The notes below the pieces were generated by a model, which ran no database searches, had not been told where the DNA came from, and was given only the letters and a program-made list of their open reading frames with translations. A stretch of 48,966 bases of DNA from Actinomycetes bacterium (GTDB taxonomy: Bacteria; Actinomycetota; Actinomycetes; Mycobacteriales; Cryptosporangiaceae): contig JAOPVE010000544.1 of NCBI GenBank assembly GCA_025963185.1, forward strand, positions 1-48,966. The letters are read 5' to 3'. Below are positions 1 through 8,027 of this stretch, piece by piece. Every line of letters starts with the position of its first letter. Position 1 is the stretch's first letter. The position numbers and the translations under genes are program-made.

Positions 1-3000
1 GGTCGCGGGCCGGCAGCGGAGAGCCGGTCCGGCGGGCACGGGCGCGTGCTCCCGGTCCGGACGGGGGTGCGGGCGCGTCCCCGGCGGCGAGCCAGGCGAG
101 CCCGAGAGCGACCTCGGCAGCGGCGGACTCGCCGGTCTCGCCGTTGTGGCCGGGTCCGGCGGTCTCGCATTCGGCGAGGATCCGGTGGGCGGTGGCGCGG
201 TCGCCGCGCTCGGCCGCGATCCGGGCCACCTCGGCGAGCGCCGGGATCCCGTGACGGCGGGCCAGCGCCTCCCCGCGGGACAGGTCGCCGGCGGCCGCGT
301 AGGCGGGTCCGAGCGCGGCCAGGTGCTCGGACGCGCCGAGTTCGTCCGCCGCGAGCACCGCGATCGGCAGCAGCCCGGCGGCGGTCTCCGGGTCGCTGCC
401 CGCCACCGCCGCGGTGAGCGCCACGGCACGAGACCACCCGTCGGGGACGGTCCCGGCCAGGCGGGCCAGCCGGTCGAGGTCCCCGCGGGCCACGGCGGCG
501 TCGGCGAGCAACTCGGCCTCGGGCAGGTACCTGCCGGTGAGCTGCTCGACGAGCTCGTCGAACGGCCCCGGATCGCCGAGCGCCATCCGCAGTCCCGCGC
601 TGGCGGCGGCGGCCTCGCGGCGGCCGGGCCGTCCGGTGAGGATCGCCACGAGCACGTCCGCCTCGTCCGCGAGTTCACTCATCAGCGGATCGGCGGGCCC
701 GATCGCCCGGCCCAGCGCGGACAGCTTGCGCGCGAGCAACGCCGGATCGGTGATCGACCGTGCCACGTCCTCGACGTCGAGCGCCAGCCCCTCGGCGAGC
801 ACCGGATCCCCCGCTGCGGCGGCCGCGGCGGCGACGGTGGCGAGCGCGTGCGAACGCGGCAGCGGATCCGGGGCCTCCCACGCCGCTTCCTCGGCCGCCA
901 CGGCGATCCGCTCCCGCAGGGCCGGATCCGTGGCCCGGCGCAGGATCGGCGTGAGCCCGTACACCCGGGTCCACGAGCGGATCCTCCCCGCGCACTCCTC
1001 GGCGAGCGCCAGCTTCCCGGCGGCCGCGTACCCGCGCGCGAACCCGGCGAGCAGCCCCTCGTCGCCGGGGTGGTTGCGGGCCAGCGTGGCGACCCAGCCC
1101 TCGGCGCCCACCCGCGCGAGGATCTCCGCGGCGCGCTCCGGCGCAAGGGCGAAGTCCTGTGGCGAGGCCGGTAGCTCGTACCGCGGCCCGGTGGTCGCCG
1201 CCATCGCCGCGGACTCGGCCAGTGCGCGGGCCCGGCCGGTGTTGCCCGGCGCTCTGTCGGCCCGGTCGAGCAGGATCCCGGCGAGGGTGGCGAGGGCCTC
1301 GGTACGGAGCGATTCCTCGGCGGACTCGGCGATCCGCTCGGCGAGGTCGAGGTGACCGCCGTCGACCAGCGCGGTGTGCAGCTCCGGATCCGCCGCCGCG
1401 AACGTGTCGCGCAGCAGCTCGGCGAGGACGTCGAGGCTGGTCAGGTCGCCGATCCGGGCCGCGGTGGTGGCCGTGAAGGCGAGGGCGAGGTCCCGTCCCG
1501 GATCCGCGGGCAGCGCCTCGATCGCCTGGATCGCCGCCGCGAGTCTCGCCGGAGCCCGCCCGGGATTGATCTCGGCGAGCACGGCGAGGACCACCGGCTC
1601 GCCCGGATCCAGTGCGAGCGCGGCGGCCCTGGCCCGGGCGATGTCCCCAGCCGCGAGCCGCGCCCTGGCGATCCGTGCGAGCGCGTGCAGCCGCCGGGGG
1701 CCGGCCTCGATGCGGCGGGCCGCCGAGGTGGCCCCGTTGTGGTCGCCACGCTCGGCCAGCGCGTCGGCGACGTCGGCGAGCGCCTGGTCGCGGCCCCCGG
1801 CGGGGAGCATCGCCCCCGCGAGCGCCCGGGCCCGGGTGCCGTTGCCCAGGCGCGCCCACACCGCCGGCAGGTGCGGCGGGAGGTTGGCGTTCCGCTCGGC
1901 CAGCGCGGCCCGGCGCATCGCGAGCCGCGCCATGGCGGCGAGATCGGGCTCCTGGCGCAGCAGCAGGGCTTGCGCGTCGGCGATCTCGCTCAGCGCCGCG
2001 CTGTCGCCGCCGCTGCGGGCCAGCATGCGCTCGTGCCGCCGGCCGTCGGTCGCGCATTCGGCGATCCGCCGGACGTCGCCGGAGTCGACGAGCATCCGGA
2101 AGTAGCCGAGCAGCAGGTACTCGGGGGTGTGGGGCGGCCATCCGGCGTCGCGGTGCCGGTCCGCCCATTCGTGGATCCGCTCGCGGTAGGACTCCAGCGC
2201 GGGGCCGAGCAGCCCGGCGGCCTCAGTCCGCAGGTCGTCGTGGGCGAGGACCAGGACCTCCCGGGATGGATCCCACCGGCCGACCTGGGTGCGGAACGTG
2301 CGGCCCGCGATCGACTTGAGGTGCCCGTGGATCGCGTCCACCGGCACCCCGGCCAGCTCGGCGAGGTCCCCCGTGGTGAGGCCACCACCGGCCGCCGCGA
2401 TGAGGCCGAGCAGCGCCGTGCCGGGTCCGCGATCCGCGAGCAGGATCTTGAGGTCCTGCTCGCACACGAAGCGGTCGGCCTCGGCGTGCGGCGACCTGTC
2501 CAGCAGGCGGACGATCCGCGGATCGCGCAGCGGGTGGTTCTTGGGCACGTCCGGGGGCAGCGGCGGGTTGGGGCGGGAGGCGACGATCACCCGCAGCCCG
2601 GCGGGCAGGCGCCTGGGGAGGAGCCCGGCGATGCTGTGCTCGCCGCCGCCGATCCGGCTGCGGTCCTCGTCGAGGCCGTCCACGACCAGGACGAGCCGCT
2701 TGCCCTCGGCGCGGCACGCCTCGGCCGCCCGCTCGTAGAGGGTGGCGAGGTGGGCCACCCGCATCGCGCTTGTCAGGTAGGGCAGGTCCTCGCCGACCAC
2801 CGCGCTGAGCTGCGCGAGCACGATGTCGAGGAACGCGGTGCGGTCGTTGTGGGCCGCGTACCGGGCGGTGACGAAGAACGAGACGATCCGCACCCCGTCC
2901 GGCGGATCGAGCACGAACGACGCCATCAGCGCCGACTTGCCCGCCCACGCCCCTGCCCGCCACCACGCGTACCCGGGACCGTCCTCGGCGGTGCAGAAGC

Positions 3001-3190
3001 GCGCGAGCTCGGCGAGTTCGGCCTCCCGGTCCCGGAGCCGCGCCGCGGTGAGCTGCCGGACGGTGTTCCGGTAGTCGAAGTGCCCCGAGCTACGGCCCGG
3101 CACGTAGTCGCCGCTGACCTGAATAAGGTCCCGCCCGACCGAGCTGCCCTCGACCCGCTGCCCGGACTCGTGGCGGCGCAGCGGGCTCAT
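1..3190 (-). CDS. STAND/NACHT-type NTPase with alpha-helical repeat tail (C-terminus beyond window)
   Basis: Open from an ATG to the left edge, at least 1,063 codons with no stop. After about 60 residues comes a P-loop (GAWAGKSALM, about residue 85), then a Walker B-like LVLVVDGLDED near residue 165 and a helical region ending around residue 320. The remainder is Ala/Leu/Arg-rich with repeating ALA-x-x-A...RG patterns, like TPR or other alpha-solenoid repeats. This is the layout of actinobacterial STAND NTPases (NLR-like signal sensors), in which the solenoid senses and the NTPase oligomerises. No effector domain precedes the P-loop. Instead the N-terminus carries GRDLIQVSGDY, which resembles the tail of the small membrane protein encoded just upstream (GGDLTQTQ). 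I infer that the effector is supplied in trans. The ATG overlaps the stop of a 16-codon reading frame. Family call is good; substrate and trigger are unknown. Confidence 0.8.
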   Translation of the reverse strand, partial: MSPLRRHESGQRVEGSSVGRDLIQVSGDYVPGRSSGHFDYRNTVRQLTAARLRDREAELAELARFCTAEDGPGYAWWRAGAWAGKSALMASFVLDPPDGVRIVSFFVTARYAAHNDRTAFLDIVLAQLSAVVGEDLPYLTSAMRVAHLATLYERAAEACRAEGKRLVLVVDGLDEDRSRIGGGEHSIAGLLPRRLPAGLRVIVASRPNPPLPPDVPKNHPLRDPRIVRLLDRSPHAEADRFVCEQDLKILLADRGPGTALLGLIAAAGGGLTTGDLAELAGVPVDAIHGHLKSIAGRTFRTQVGRWDPSREVLVLAHDDLRTEAAGLLGPALESYRERIHEWADRHRDAGWPPHTPEYLLLGYFRMLVDSGDVRRIAECATDGRRHERMLARSGGDSAALSEIADAQALLLRQEPDLAAMARLAMRRAALAERNANLPPHLPAVWARLGNGTRARALAGAMLPAGGRDQALADVADALAERGDHNGATSAARRIEAGPRRLHALARIARARLAAGDIARARAAALALDPGEPVVLAVLAEINPGRAPARLAAAIQAIEALPADPGRDLALAFTATTAARIGDLTSLDVLAELLRDTFAAADPELHTALVDGGHLDLAERIAESAEESLRTEALATLAGILLDRADRAPGNTGRARALAESAAMAATTGPRYELPASPQDFALAPERAAEILARVGAEGWVATLARNHPGDEGLLAGFARGYAAAGKLALAEECAGRIRSWTRVYGLTPILRRATDPALRERIAVAAEEAAWEAPDPLPRSHALATVAAAAAAAGDPVLAEGLALDVEDVARSITDPALLARKLSALGRAIGPADPLMSELADEADVLVAILTGRPGRREAAAASAGLRMALGDPGPFDELVEQLTGRYLPEAELLADAAVARGDLDRLARLAGTVPDGWSRAVALTAAVAGSDPETAAGLLPIAVLAADELGASEHLAALGPAYAAAGDLSRGEALARRHGIPALAEVARIAAERGDRATAHRILAECETAGPGHNGETGESAAAEVALGLAWLAAGDAPAPPSGPGARARARRTGSPLPARD

Positions 3191-3237
3191 GCCACGGCCC
3201 CCGCCGTACCGATGATTCGCTCGCTTCGCTCGCTCAT
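3187..3237 (-). CDS. 16-codon linking minigene (MSERSERII-type)
   Basis: A reading frame encoding MSERSERIIGTAGAVA fills the gap between the membrane protein and the NTPase. Its ATG overlaps the TGA of the upstream gene (ATGA) and its own TGA overlaps the ATG of the NTPase (ATGA), so one ribosome could pass through all three. The DNA (AGCGAGCGAAGCGAGCGA) is low-complexity and self-complementary (GCGAGCGAAGCGAGCG region), so it could also act as an RNA hairpin over the junction. As I recall, MSERSERI-like starts are common in actinobacterial gene predictions, so this may be a recurrent junction sequence rather than a functional peptide. Confidence 0.4.
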   Translation of the reverse strand: MSERSERIIGTAGAVA

Positions 3238-3551
3238 CGCTGCTTGCGGCGGCGCTGGGTCTGGGTGAGATCGCCGCCGGCCCGCAGCCCGTCGATCCGC
3301 TGGGAGTTTTCGCCCTCCTGCCGGACGTTCCCGCGCACCGTCGTGTCGCTGATGGACTGGCCGGACCGCTCCTCAGCCGGCAGCACGTACGGGGCGGCGA
3401 GGGCGAGCACGGCGACCGCGGCGGCGACCACGCTGGCCACCTTGTCGGCCTTCTCCAGGCCCGCGACCAGCAGATATACGGCGAGCGCTACGACGACGAG
3501 CAGCGCGGCGGCGCGCCCGGCCCAGATCCAGCGACGGCTGCGGCGCGGCAT
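3234..3551 (-). CDS. Small two-helix membrane protein, putative effector partner of the NTPase
   Basis: A 105-aa protein with a basic N-terminus (MPRRSRRW), two hydrophobic helices (about residues 10-31 and 40-58) joined by a short loop GLEKADKVASV, and a polar Gly/Asn/Gln-rich tail ending RRRKQR. Small ADK-x-ASV two-helix proteins next to actinobacterial NTPases are something I recall as a recurring arrangement. The tail contains three G-x-x-x-Q-like units (RGNVRQEG, EGENSQRI, GGDLTQTQ), and one resembles the N-terminus of the NTPase. This is reminiscent of the amyloid signalling motifs (BASS/RHIM-like) that link bacterial NLRs to effectors. I infer a membrane-acting partner; no experiment is implied. 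It is translationally coupled to the downstream minigene and NTPase. Confidence 0.7.
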   Translation of the reverse strand: MPRRSRRWIWAGRAAALLVVVALAVYLLVAGLEKADKVASVVAAAVAVLALAAPYVLPAEERSGQSISDTTVRGNVRQEGENSQRIDGLRAGGDLTQTQRRRKQR

Positions 3552-3601
3552 GCCCCCAGTACACCAGCTTTCGCCCCGCGGGCCGGCCCGAAACGACGCT
3601 C

Positions 3602-5044
3602 TTAGGGCGCGACGGACTCGCGGGAGTGGGCCGGGAGGGGCAGCTCGACCTCGAACTCCGACCCGGATCCGGGCTCCGAGCGCACCGACACCGTTCCGTC
3701 GTGGGCGGCGACGAGCGAGACGACGATCGACAGGCCCAGGCCGGTGCCGCCACTGGCCCTGGTCCGCGCCGGATCGGCCCGGTAGAACCGCTCGAACACC
3801 CGCTCGGCGACATCGGCGGGCAGACCCGGACCGGCATCGGCAACGGCGAGCCGCGCGGTGGAGTCCGTGGTGGACAGCCGGACCACGATCGGGGTCCCCG
3901 GCGGGGTGTGGGTCATCGCGTTGGACACCAGGTTGCCGAGCACCTGGCGGAGCCGTCCGTCGTCGCCGGTGACGACCGGGGGCGCCGTGCCGTCGGCGAG
4001 ATCGAGGGTGATGGCCCGGCCCGGATCGACCGCGCGGGCGGCCGTGACCGCGTCCGTGGCGAGTTCCAGCAGGTCGACGGGCTTGCGTTCGAGGGGGCGC
4101 TGCTGGTCCATCCGGGCGAGCATGAGCAGGTCGTCGACCAGCAGGCCCATCCGTGCGGCCTCGGACTCGATCCGGCCGAGCAGCCTCGCGGTCCCCGCCG
4201 GATCCGCGACCGCGCCCTGCCGGTGCAACTCCGCGAACCCGCGGATCGACGTGAGCGGGGTCCGCAGTTCGTGGGAGGCGTCGGCCACGAACCGGCGCAT
4301 GCGGTCCTCGGACGCCCGCGCGCTCACCTCCGAGGCCTCGCTGGACCGGAACGCCGACTCGATCTGGGTCAGCATCGTGTTCAGCGCCACGGCGAGCCGC
4401 CCGACCTCGGTGCGGTCGTCGCCACCGGGGACGCGCTGGGACAGGTCCCCCGCGGCGATCGCCTCGGCGGTCTTCTCGACGGCGACGAGCCGCCGCAGGC
4501 TGGTGGTCACGACGAGCCAGCCGAGCGCGGCGAGCACGAGCAGCACGCCGAGCCCGAGCAGGAACGTCGTCAGCGCGTGGTCGGCGACCGTCTGGTCGAC
4601 CTCGTTCAGCGAGATCCCGACGGTGACGGGGTTGCCACGGCCGTCGTGCCCGGTCAGTACCCGCCAGGCCGCACCGGCGCCCTGGGCGGGCACGGTGACA
4701 GCCCGTCCCGGCGGGAGCTGGGACGGCAACCGGGGTGGCGTCTGCCCGACCGCGCCGTGAACGAGACTGACCTGCGTGGTGGGCAGACCCGTGTCGCGCT
4801 CGATTCCCGCCCAGTAGGTGGCCGTCGATTCAGCCACAACTGGTCCCCGGTGCTGGGCGTCCGGCGGCGGGGCGCCGGCCATCAGGGCCAGCCGCTCGTC
4901 GACCTTGACGACCAGCCCCCGGTGCAGCGCGAACACGCCCGCACCCCCCGCGAGCGAGAGGCCGACCGCGCACAGCGCGACGAGCGCGGCCACGAGCTTG
5001 ATCCGCAGCGGCACGCGCCCGGAAAACCGGCGGACCCGGTTCAT
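3602..5044 (-). CDS. Sensor histidine kinase, MprB/TcrY-like (system 1)
   Basis: A 480-aa membrane kinase. TM1 spans about residues 14-40, an extracytoplasmic sensor runs to about 158, TM2 about 160-182, then HAMP. HisKA has the phospho-acceptor His at about 258 (ASHELRTPLTSIRGF), followed by HATPase_c with the N box (NLVSNAMTHTPPG), G1 DAGPGL and G2 GGTGLGLSI. The ATG overlaps the stop of the response regulator (ATGA), so the pair is translationally coupled. HAMP and HisKA are nearly identical in wording to those of the second kinase in this window, while the sensor domains diverge. This suggests a duplication followed by sensor change, with possible cross-talk. Signal unknown. Confidence 0.93.
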   Translation of the reverse strand: MNRVRRFSGRVPLRIKLVAALVALCAVGLSLAGGAGVFALHRGLVVKVDERLALMAGAPPPDAQHRGPVVAESTATYWAGIERDTGLPTTQVSLVHGAVGQTPPRLPSQLPPGRAVTVPAQGAGAAWRVLTGHDGRGNPVTVGISLNEVDQTVADHALTTFLLGLGVLLVLAALGWLVVTTSLRRLVAVEKTAEAIAAGDLSQRVPGGDDRTEVGRLAVALNTMLTQIESAFRSSEASEVSARASEDRMRRFVADASHELRTPLTSIRGFAELHRQGAVADPAGTARLLGRIESEAARMGLLVDDLLMLARMDQQRPLERKPVDLLELATDAVTAARAVDPGRAITLDLADGTAPPVVTGDDGRLRQVLGNLVSNAMTHTPPGTPIVVRLSTTDSTARLAVADAGPGLPADVAERVFERFYRADPARTRASGGTGLGLSIVVSLVAAHDGTVSVRSEPGSGSEFEVELPLPAHSRESVAP

Positions 5045-5757
5045 GTCCGGGGTACGCGCAGCACGTAGCCCACCCCGCGCAGGGTGTGGATCAGCCGCGG
5101 CTCGGTCGTGTCGACCTTCTTGCGCAGGTAGGAGATGTAGGACTCGACGATCCCGCCGTCGCCGCCGAAGTCGTAGTTCCACACGTGGTCGAGGATCTGC
5201 GACTTGGACAGCACCCGTCCCGCGTTCGTCATGAGGTAGCGCAGCAGCTTGAACTCGGTCGGGGACAGCACGACCTGCTCGCCGTTCTTCCACACCTCGT
5301 GGGTGTCGTCGTCCAGTTCGATGTCGGCGAAGGTCAGCTTGGCGGTGTCCGCCGCCGCGCCGGACGGGTCCTGGGTGCGGCGCAGGACCGCGTTGATCCG
5401 CGCGATGACCTCTTGGAGGCTGAACGGCTTGGTCACGTAGTCGTCCCCGCCGAGGGTGAGCCCGGTGACCTTGTCCTCGGTGGCGTCCCGGGCCGTGAGG
5501 AACAGGACGGGGACCCTGGTGCCGTCCTCGCGGATCCGCCGGAGCACGTTGAACCCGTCGATGTCCGGGAGCATGACGTCGAGCAGCACCAGGTCCGGGC
5601 GGAACTCGCGGGCTGTGCCGACGGCCTCGGTGCCGTTCGAGGCGCTGGCCACGTCGAATCCGGCGTAGCGCAGGCTCACCGCGAGCAGGTCCACGATGTT
5701 GGGCTCGTCGTCCACGACCAGCAGTCGGGTCATGCGCTCGGCGGTGCTGTTCGTCAT
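5041..5757 (-). CDS. OmpR/PhoB-family response regulator, MprA-like (system 1)
   Basis: A 238-aa regulator. The receiver domain begins LLVVDDEPNIVDLL, with phospho-acceptor Asp in LVLLDVMLP, Thr in LFLTARD and Lys in YVTKPF. A winged-helix trans_reg_C domain follows (LSPTEFKLLRYLMTN ... VESYISYLRKKVD). I chose the ATG at 5757 (MTNSTAERMTRL), which has GGGAGAGCCGAGAG just upstream; a longer in-frame start at 5859 would cross a putative operator. Three 11-bp-phased NNCAG units lie 63-89 bp upstream of this start, as expected for autoregulation by an OmpR-type dimer. It is co-transcribed with the kinase. Confidence 0.93.
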   Translation of the reverse strand: MTNSTAERMTRLLVVDDEPNIVDLLAVSLRYAGFDVASASNGTEAVGTAREFRPDLVLLDVMLPDIDGFNVLRRIREDGTRVPVLFLTARDATEDKVTGLTLGGDDYVTKPFSLQEVIARINAVLRRTQDPSGAAADTAKLTFADIELDDDTHEVWKNGEQVVLSPTEFKLLRYLMTNAGRVLSKSQILDHVWNYDFGGDGGIVESYISYLRKKVDTTEPRLIHTLRGVGYVLRVPRT

Positions 5758-5819
5758 CTCTCGGCTCTCCCGTCGGGTCCGGCGAAGTTCCGGCACTGAT
5801 CCGATCGTGGGCGCCGATC

Positions 5820-5846
5820 CTGGGAGAACCCTGAACGTCCGCTGAG
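5820..5846 (-). promoter_or_regulatory. Three 11-bp-phased repeats, putative response-regulator operator
   Basis: On the minus (coding) strand the order is CTCAG-N6-TTCAG-N6-CCCAG, with starts exactly 11 bp apart (plus-strand CTGGG at 5820, CTGAA at 5831, CTGAG at 5842). OmpR/PhoB-type regulators bind head-to-tail repeats with an 11-bp period. The MprA box, as I recall it, is a pair of 8-bp direct repeats separated by 3 bp. Confidence 0.5.
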
Positions 5847-5865
5847 AGCCCGCTACCAACCCCCT

Positions 5866-5929
5866 CCTCCCCGAAGTGCGGTAACCGGGGCCGGTCGGGA
5901 CCGGCCGGAGTTACCGCACTTCGGGGAGG
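5866..5929. repeat. Intergenic nested palindrome, family A copy 1
   Basis: Perfect 20-bp arms (CCTCCCCGAAGTGCGGTAAC and its complement) enclose 24 bp holding a second perfect dyad, GGCCGGTC-GG-GACCGGCC. It lies between divergently transcribed genes, so unlike the other copies it does not follow a stop codon. Confidence 0.9.
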
Positions 5930-5952
5930 GGGAACGGCGTTCACAGCGTTTT

Positions 5953-5979
5953 CTCAGGAACGGTCAAGGCTGTTCCCAG
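5953..5979 (+). promoter_or_regulatory. 11-bp-phased NNCAG repeats upstream of the receiver-like gene
   Basis: CTCAG at 5953 and CCCAG at 5975 are 22 bp apart, with a degenerate middle unit TCAAG at 5964. This is the same phasing and orientation, relative to the downstream gene, as the site upstream of response regulator 1. It ends 22 bp before the start codon. Confidence 0.35.
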
Positions 5980-6001
5980 TGCGAGGGGCGACAACTGTGG
6001 C

Positions 6002-6421
6002 ATGCGCCTCTTCCGAACCCGCGAGAACGCCGACGGCGGGTCGCCCGCCGGTCCGCCGGCGGTGTCAGAACCCACTGTCGTGGTGGCCGTCGTCGGCAGT
6101 CTGCCGCTGGCCGCCCAGCTACCCGCCCTGCTGCCGCCGGAGTGGGCGATCCTCGACGCGCGCCCCGACTCGATCGGCGGCGCCGAACTGATCGTGCTGA
6201 CCTCGGCCACCGGATCCGCGGTGACCGCCGCCCGCACGGCCGCCCCGCTCGCCGGAGTGATCGGCCTTGTCGACGCACTCACGCCGACCTCGGTGATCGT
6301 GGACATCCTGGAGGCCGGCGCCGACGCGTGCGTGCGGTCCGCGGATCCGCTGGTCATCGCCGGCCACGTCGCCGCCTGCTACCGCCGCCGCTCCGACGCC
6401 GGCCACTTCCTCGCCAGCTGA
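6002..6421 (+). CDS. Small degenerate receiver-like protein
   Basis: 139 aa with strongly GC3-biased codons. From about residue 25 the alternating hydrophobic strands and helices (VVVAVVGSLPLAAQL ... AELIVLTSATGS ... GVIGLVDALT ... ILEAGADACVRSADPLVIAGHVAACYRRR) follow the order of a response-regulator receiver, including the AGA-D-x-x-R...L-x-A-H-V end helix. The acidic pair after strand 1 is absent, and the expected phospho-acceptor Asp after the third strand is Thr/Ser (LIVLTSAT). It would therefore be a phosphorylation-independent pseudo-receiver. It sits alone on the plus strand between two regulator-kinase pairs and between two copies of palindrome family A. The start ATG has only a weak, distant GAGGGG. 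Gene is likely real; the fold assignment is inference. Confidence 0.7.
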   Translation: MRLFRTRENADGGSPAGPPAVSEPTVVVAVVGSLPLAAQLPALLPPEWAILDARPDSIGGAELIVLTSATGSAVTAARTAAPLAGVIGLVDALTPTSVIVDILEAGADACVRSADPLVIAGHVAACYRRRSDAGHFLAS

Positions 6422-6462
6422 CCCGTCTGCTGACCCGACTTCCTCGCGGGCCGGCACCCCCG

Positions 6463-6516
6463 CCGAAGTGCGGTAACTATGGCCGCCCAGGGCCGGTCGC
6501 AGTTACCGCACTTCGG
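6463..6516. repeat. Intergenic palindrome, family A copy 2
   Basis: 16-bp arms (CCGAAGTGCGGTAACT and complement) around a 22-bp GC-rich centre. It lies between two convergent stop codons, so it could serve as a bidirectional terminator. Its right flank (GTTACCGCACTTCGGGG then AGGGGG) is identical to that of copy 1. Confidence 0.9.
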
Positions 6517-6524
6517 GGAGGGGG

Positions 6525-8027
6525 TCAGGCGGGCAGCAGGGGGAGGTCGAGAGTGAAGCGGGCGCCCTCGCCGGGGGCGGTGTGGACCTCGACCGTGCCC
6601 TCGTGGGCCGCGATGAGGGCGGCGACGATCGAGAGCCCGAGGCCGGATCCGCCGGACGAGCGGGTCCGCGCCGGATCGGCCCGGTAGAACCGCTCGAACA
6701 CCCGCTCGGCCTGCTCGCCGCTCATCCCGGGACCCTCGTCGGCCACGGCGAGCCTGGCGCGGCCGTCCGCCGTGGACAGCGAGACCGTGACCGGCGTGCC
6801 CGGCGGGGTGTGGGTGAGCGCGTTCGAGATCAGGTTGCCGACGACCTGCCGCAGCCGCGCGTCGTCACCGAGTACGACCGGCGCGTCCCCGGCCTCGGCC
6901 CGCAGCGTCACCGGGTGGCCGGGCGAGACCACCTTCGCGTCCCCGACCGCGTCGGTGGCGATGTCGAGCAGGTCGACGGGCTCGCGGGCGAGCGGCCGCT
7001 GCTGGTCGAGGCGGGCGAGCATGAGCAGGTCCTCGACGAGCAGGCCCATCCGGGTGGCCTCGGACTCGATCCGGCGCATGATCCGCTCGACGTCCCCCGG
7101 CGGGACCGCGCCCTGCCGGTACAGCTCGGCGAAACCCCGGATCGACGTGAGCGGAGTCCGCAGCTCGTGGGAGGCGTCCGCGACGAACCGGCGCATGCGG
7201 TCCTCGGAGGCCCGGGCGCTCGCCTCCGAGGCCTCGCTCGACCGGAACGCCGACTCGATCTGGGTCAGCATCGTGTTCAGCGCGCCGGCCAGCCGCCCGA
7301 CCTCGGTGCGCTCGTCGCCCTCCGGGACCCGCTGGGACAGGTCCCCGGCGGCGATCGCCTCGGCGGTGTGCTCGACGGTGACGAGCCTGCGCAGGCTGGA
7401 CCCGACGGCCACGAACCCCAGCGCGGCGAGCACCACGAGGATCGCCGCGCCGACGCCCAGCTCGACCACGGCGAGGTTGGCGGAGGTGTCGTCGACCTCG
7501 TTGAGGGTGATCCCCGCGACCGTCGTTCCGCTGCCGTCGCGATTCGGGGTGACGATCACGCGCCACTCGGATCCGCCGCTGCTCGCGGGCACCGTGAACG
7601 GCTTGTGGGTCTTCGTCAGGTCGACGCCATCGAGGTCGGGCGGCGACTGGTCGCCGGTCGGATCGCGGAACAGCGGATCCTGCACGTTGGAGCCGTCCGG
7701 GCTGAGCCGCCGCAGGTAGAACGCCGTGGTCAGGGCGGGCCTGCCGGTGCCCTCCTCGGCGCCGGTCGCGGGGGGTGGGGTCCGGGCCGGGTCGGGTGAC
7801 GGGCGGACCCCGGGGAGCCGGCCGCCGGGGAAGCGCCCGCCGCCAGGTCCGCCGGTGGTGGAGGCGAGTTGCTCGTCGGCGCGCTGGATCAGGTAGTAGC
7901 GCAGCGCGAACACCCCGGTGATCCCGGCGGCGGTCAAGCCGACGAACGCCAGCAGGACGAGCGCGACGACGAGCTTGACCCGGAGCGGCGTCCGGTCCGG
8001 GAGCGACCTGAGCGCGGCGAGCTTCAC
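6525..8027 (-). CDS. Sensor histidine kinase (system 2), paralogue of system 1
   Basis: 500 aa from a GTG that overlaps the stop of its regulator (GTGA). TM1 spans about residues 17-45. The extracytoplasmic region is Gly/Pro-rich at first (GGPGGGRFPGGRLPG) and reaches about 184; TM2 is about 186-208, followed by HAMP. HisKA has the active His at about 287 (ASHELRTPLTSIRGF), and HATPase_c has NLISNALTHTPPG, DEGPGM and GGSGLGLSI. From HAMP to HisKA it is almost the same as kinase 1, but its sensor has a proline/glycine-rich insert that kinase 1 lacks. The stop lies 9 bp from palindrome copy 2. Confidence 0.93.
   Translation of the reverse strand: MKLAALRSLPDRTPLRVKLVVALVLLAFVGLTAAGITGVFALRYYLIQRADEQLASTTGGPGGGRFPGGRLPGVRPSPDPARTPPPATGAEEGTGRPALTTAFYLRRLSPDGSNVQDPLFRDPTGDQSPPDLDGVDLTKTHKPFTVPASSGGSEWRVIVTPNRDGSGTTVAGITLNEVDDTSANLAVVELGVGAAILVVLAALGFVAVGSSLRRLVTVEHTAEAIAAGDLSQRVPEGDERTEVGRLAGALNTMLTQIESAFRSSEASEASARASEDRMRRFVADASHELRTPLTSIRGFAELYRQGAVPPGDVERIMRRIESEATRMGLLVEDLLMLARLDQQRPLAREPVDLLDIATDAVGDAKVVSPGHPVTLRAEAGDAPVVLGDDARLRQVVGNLISNALTHTPPGTPVTVSLSTADGRARLAVADEGPGMSGEQAERVFERFYRADPARTRSSGGSGLGLSIVAALIAAHEGTVEVHTAPGEGARFTLDLPLLPA

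Noticed and set aside
1352-3268. Long plus-strand open frame
   Set aside because: It is antisense to the NTPase, Arg/Gly/Pro-rich and without domains; a GC-rich shadow.
5941-6357. 138-codon minus-strand frame ending near palindrome copy 1
   Set aside because: Its position would fit the stop-then-palindrome pattern, but it is Ser/Ala/Thr-rich antisense to the receiver-like gene, which has better codon use and hydrophobic patterning.
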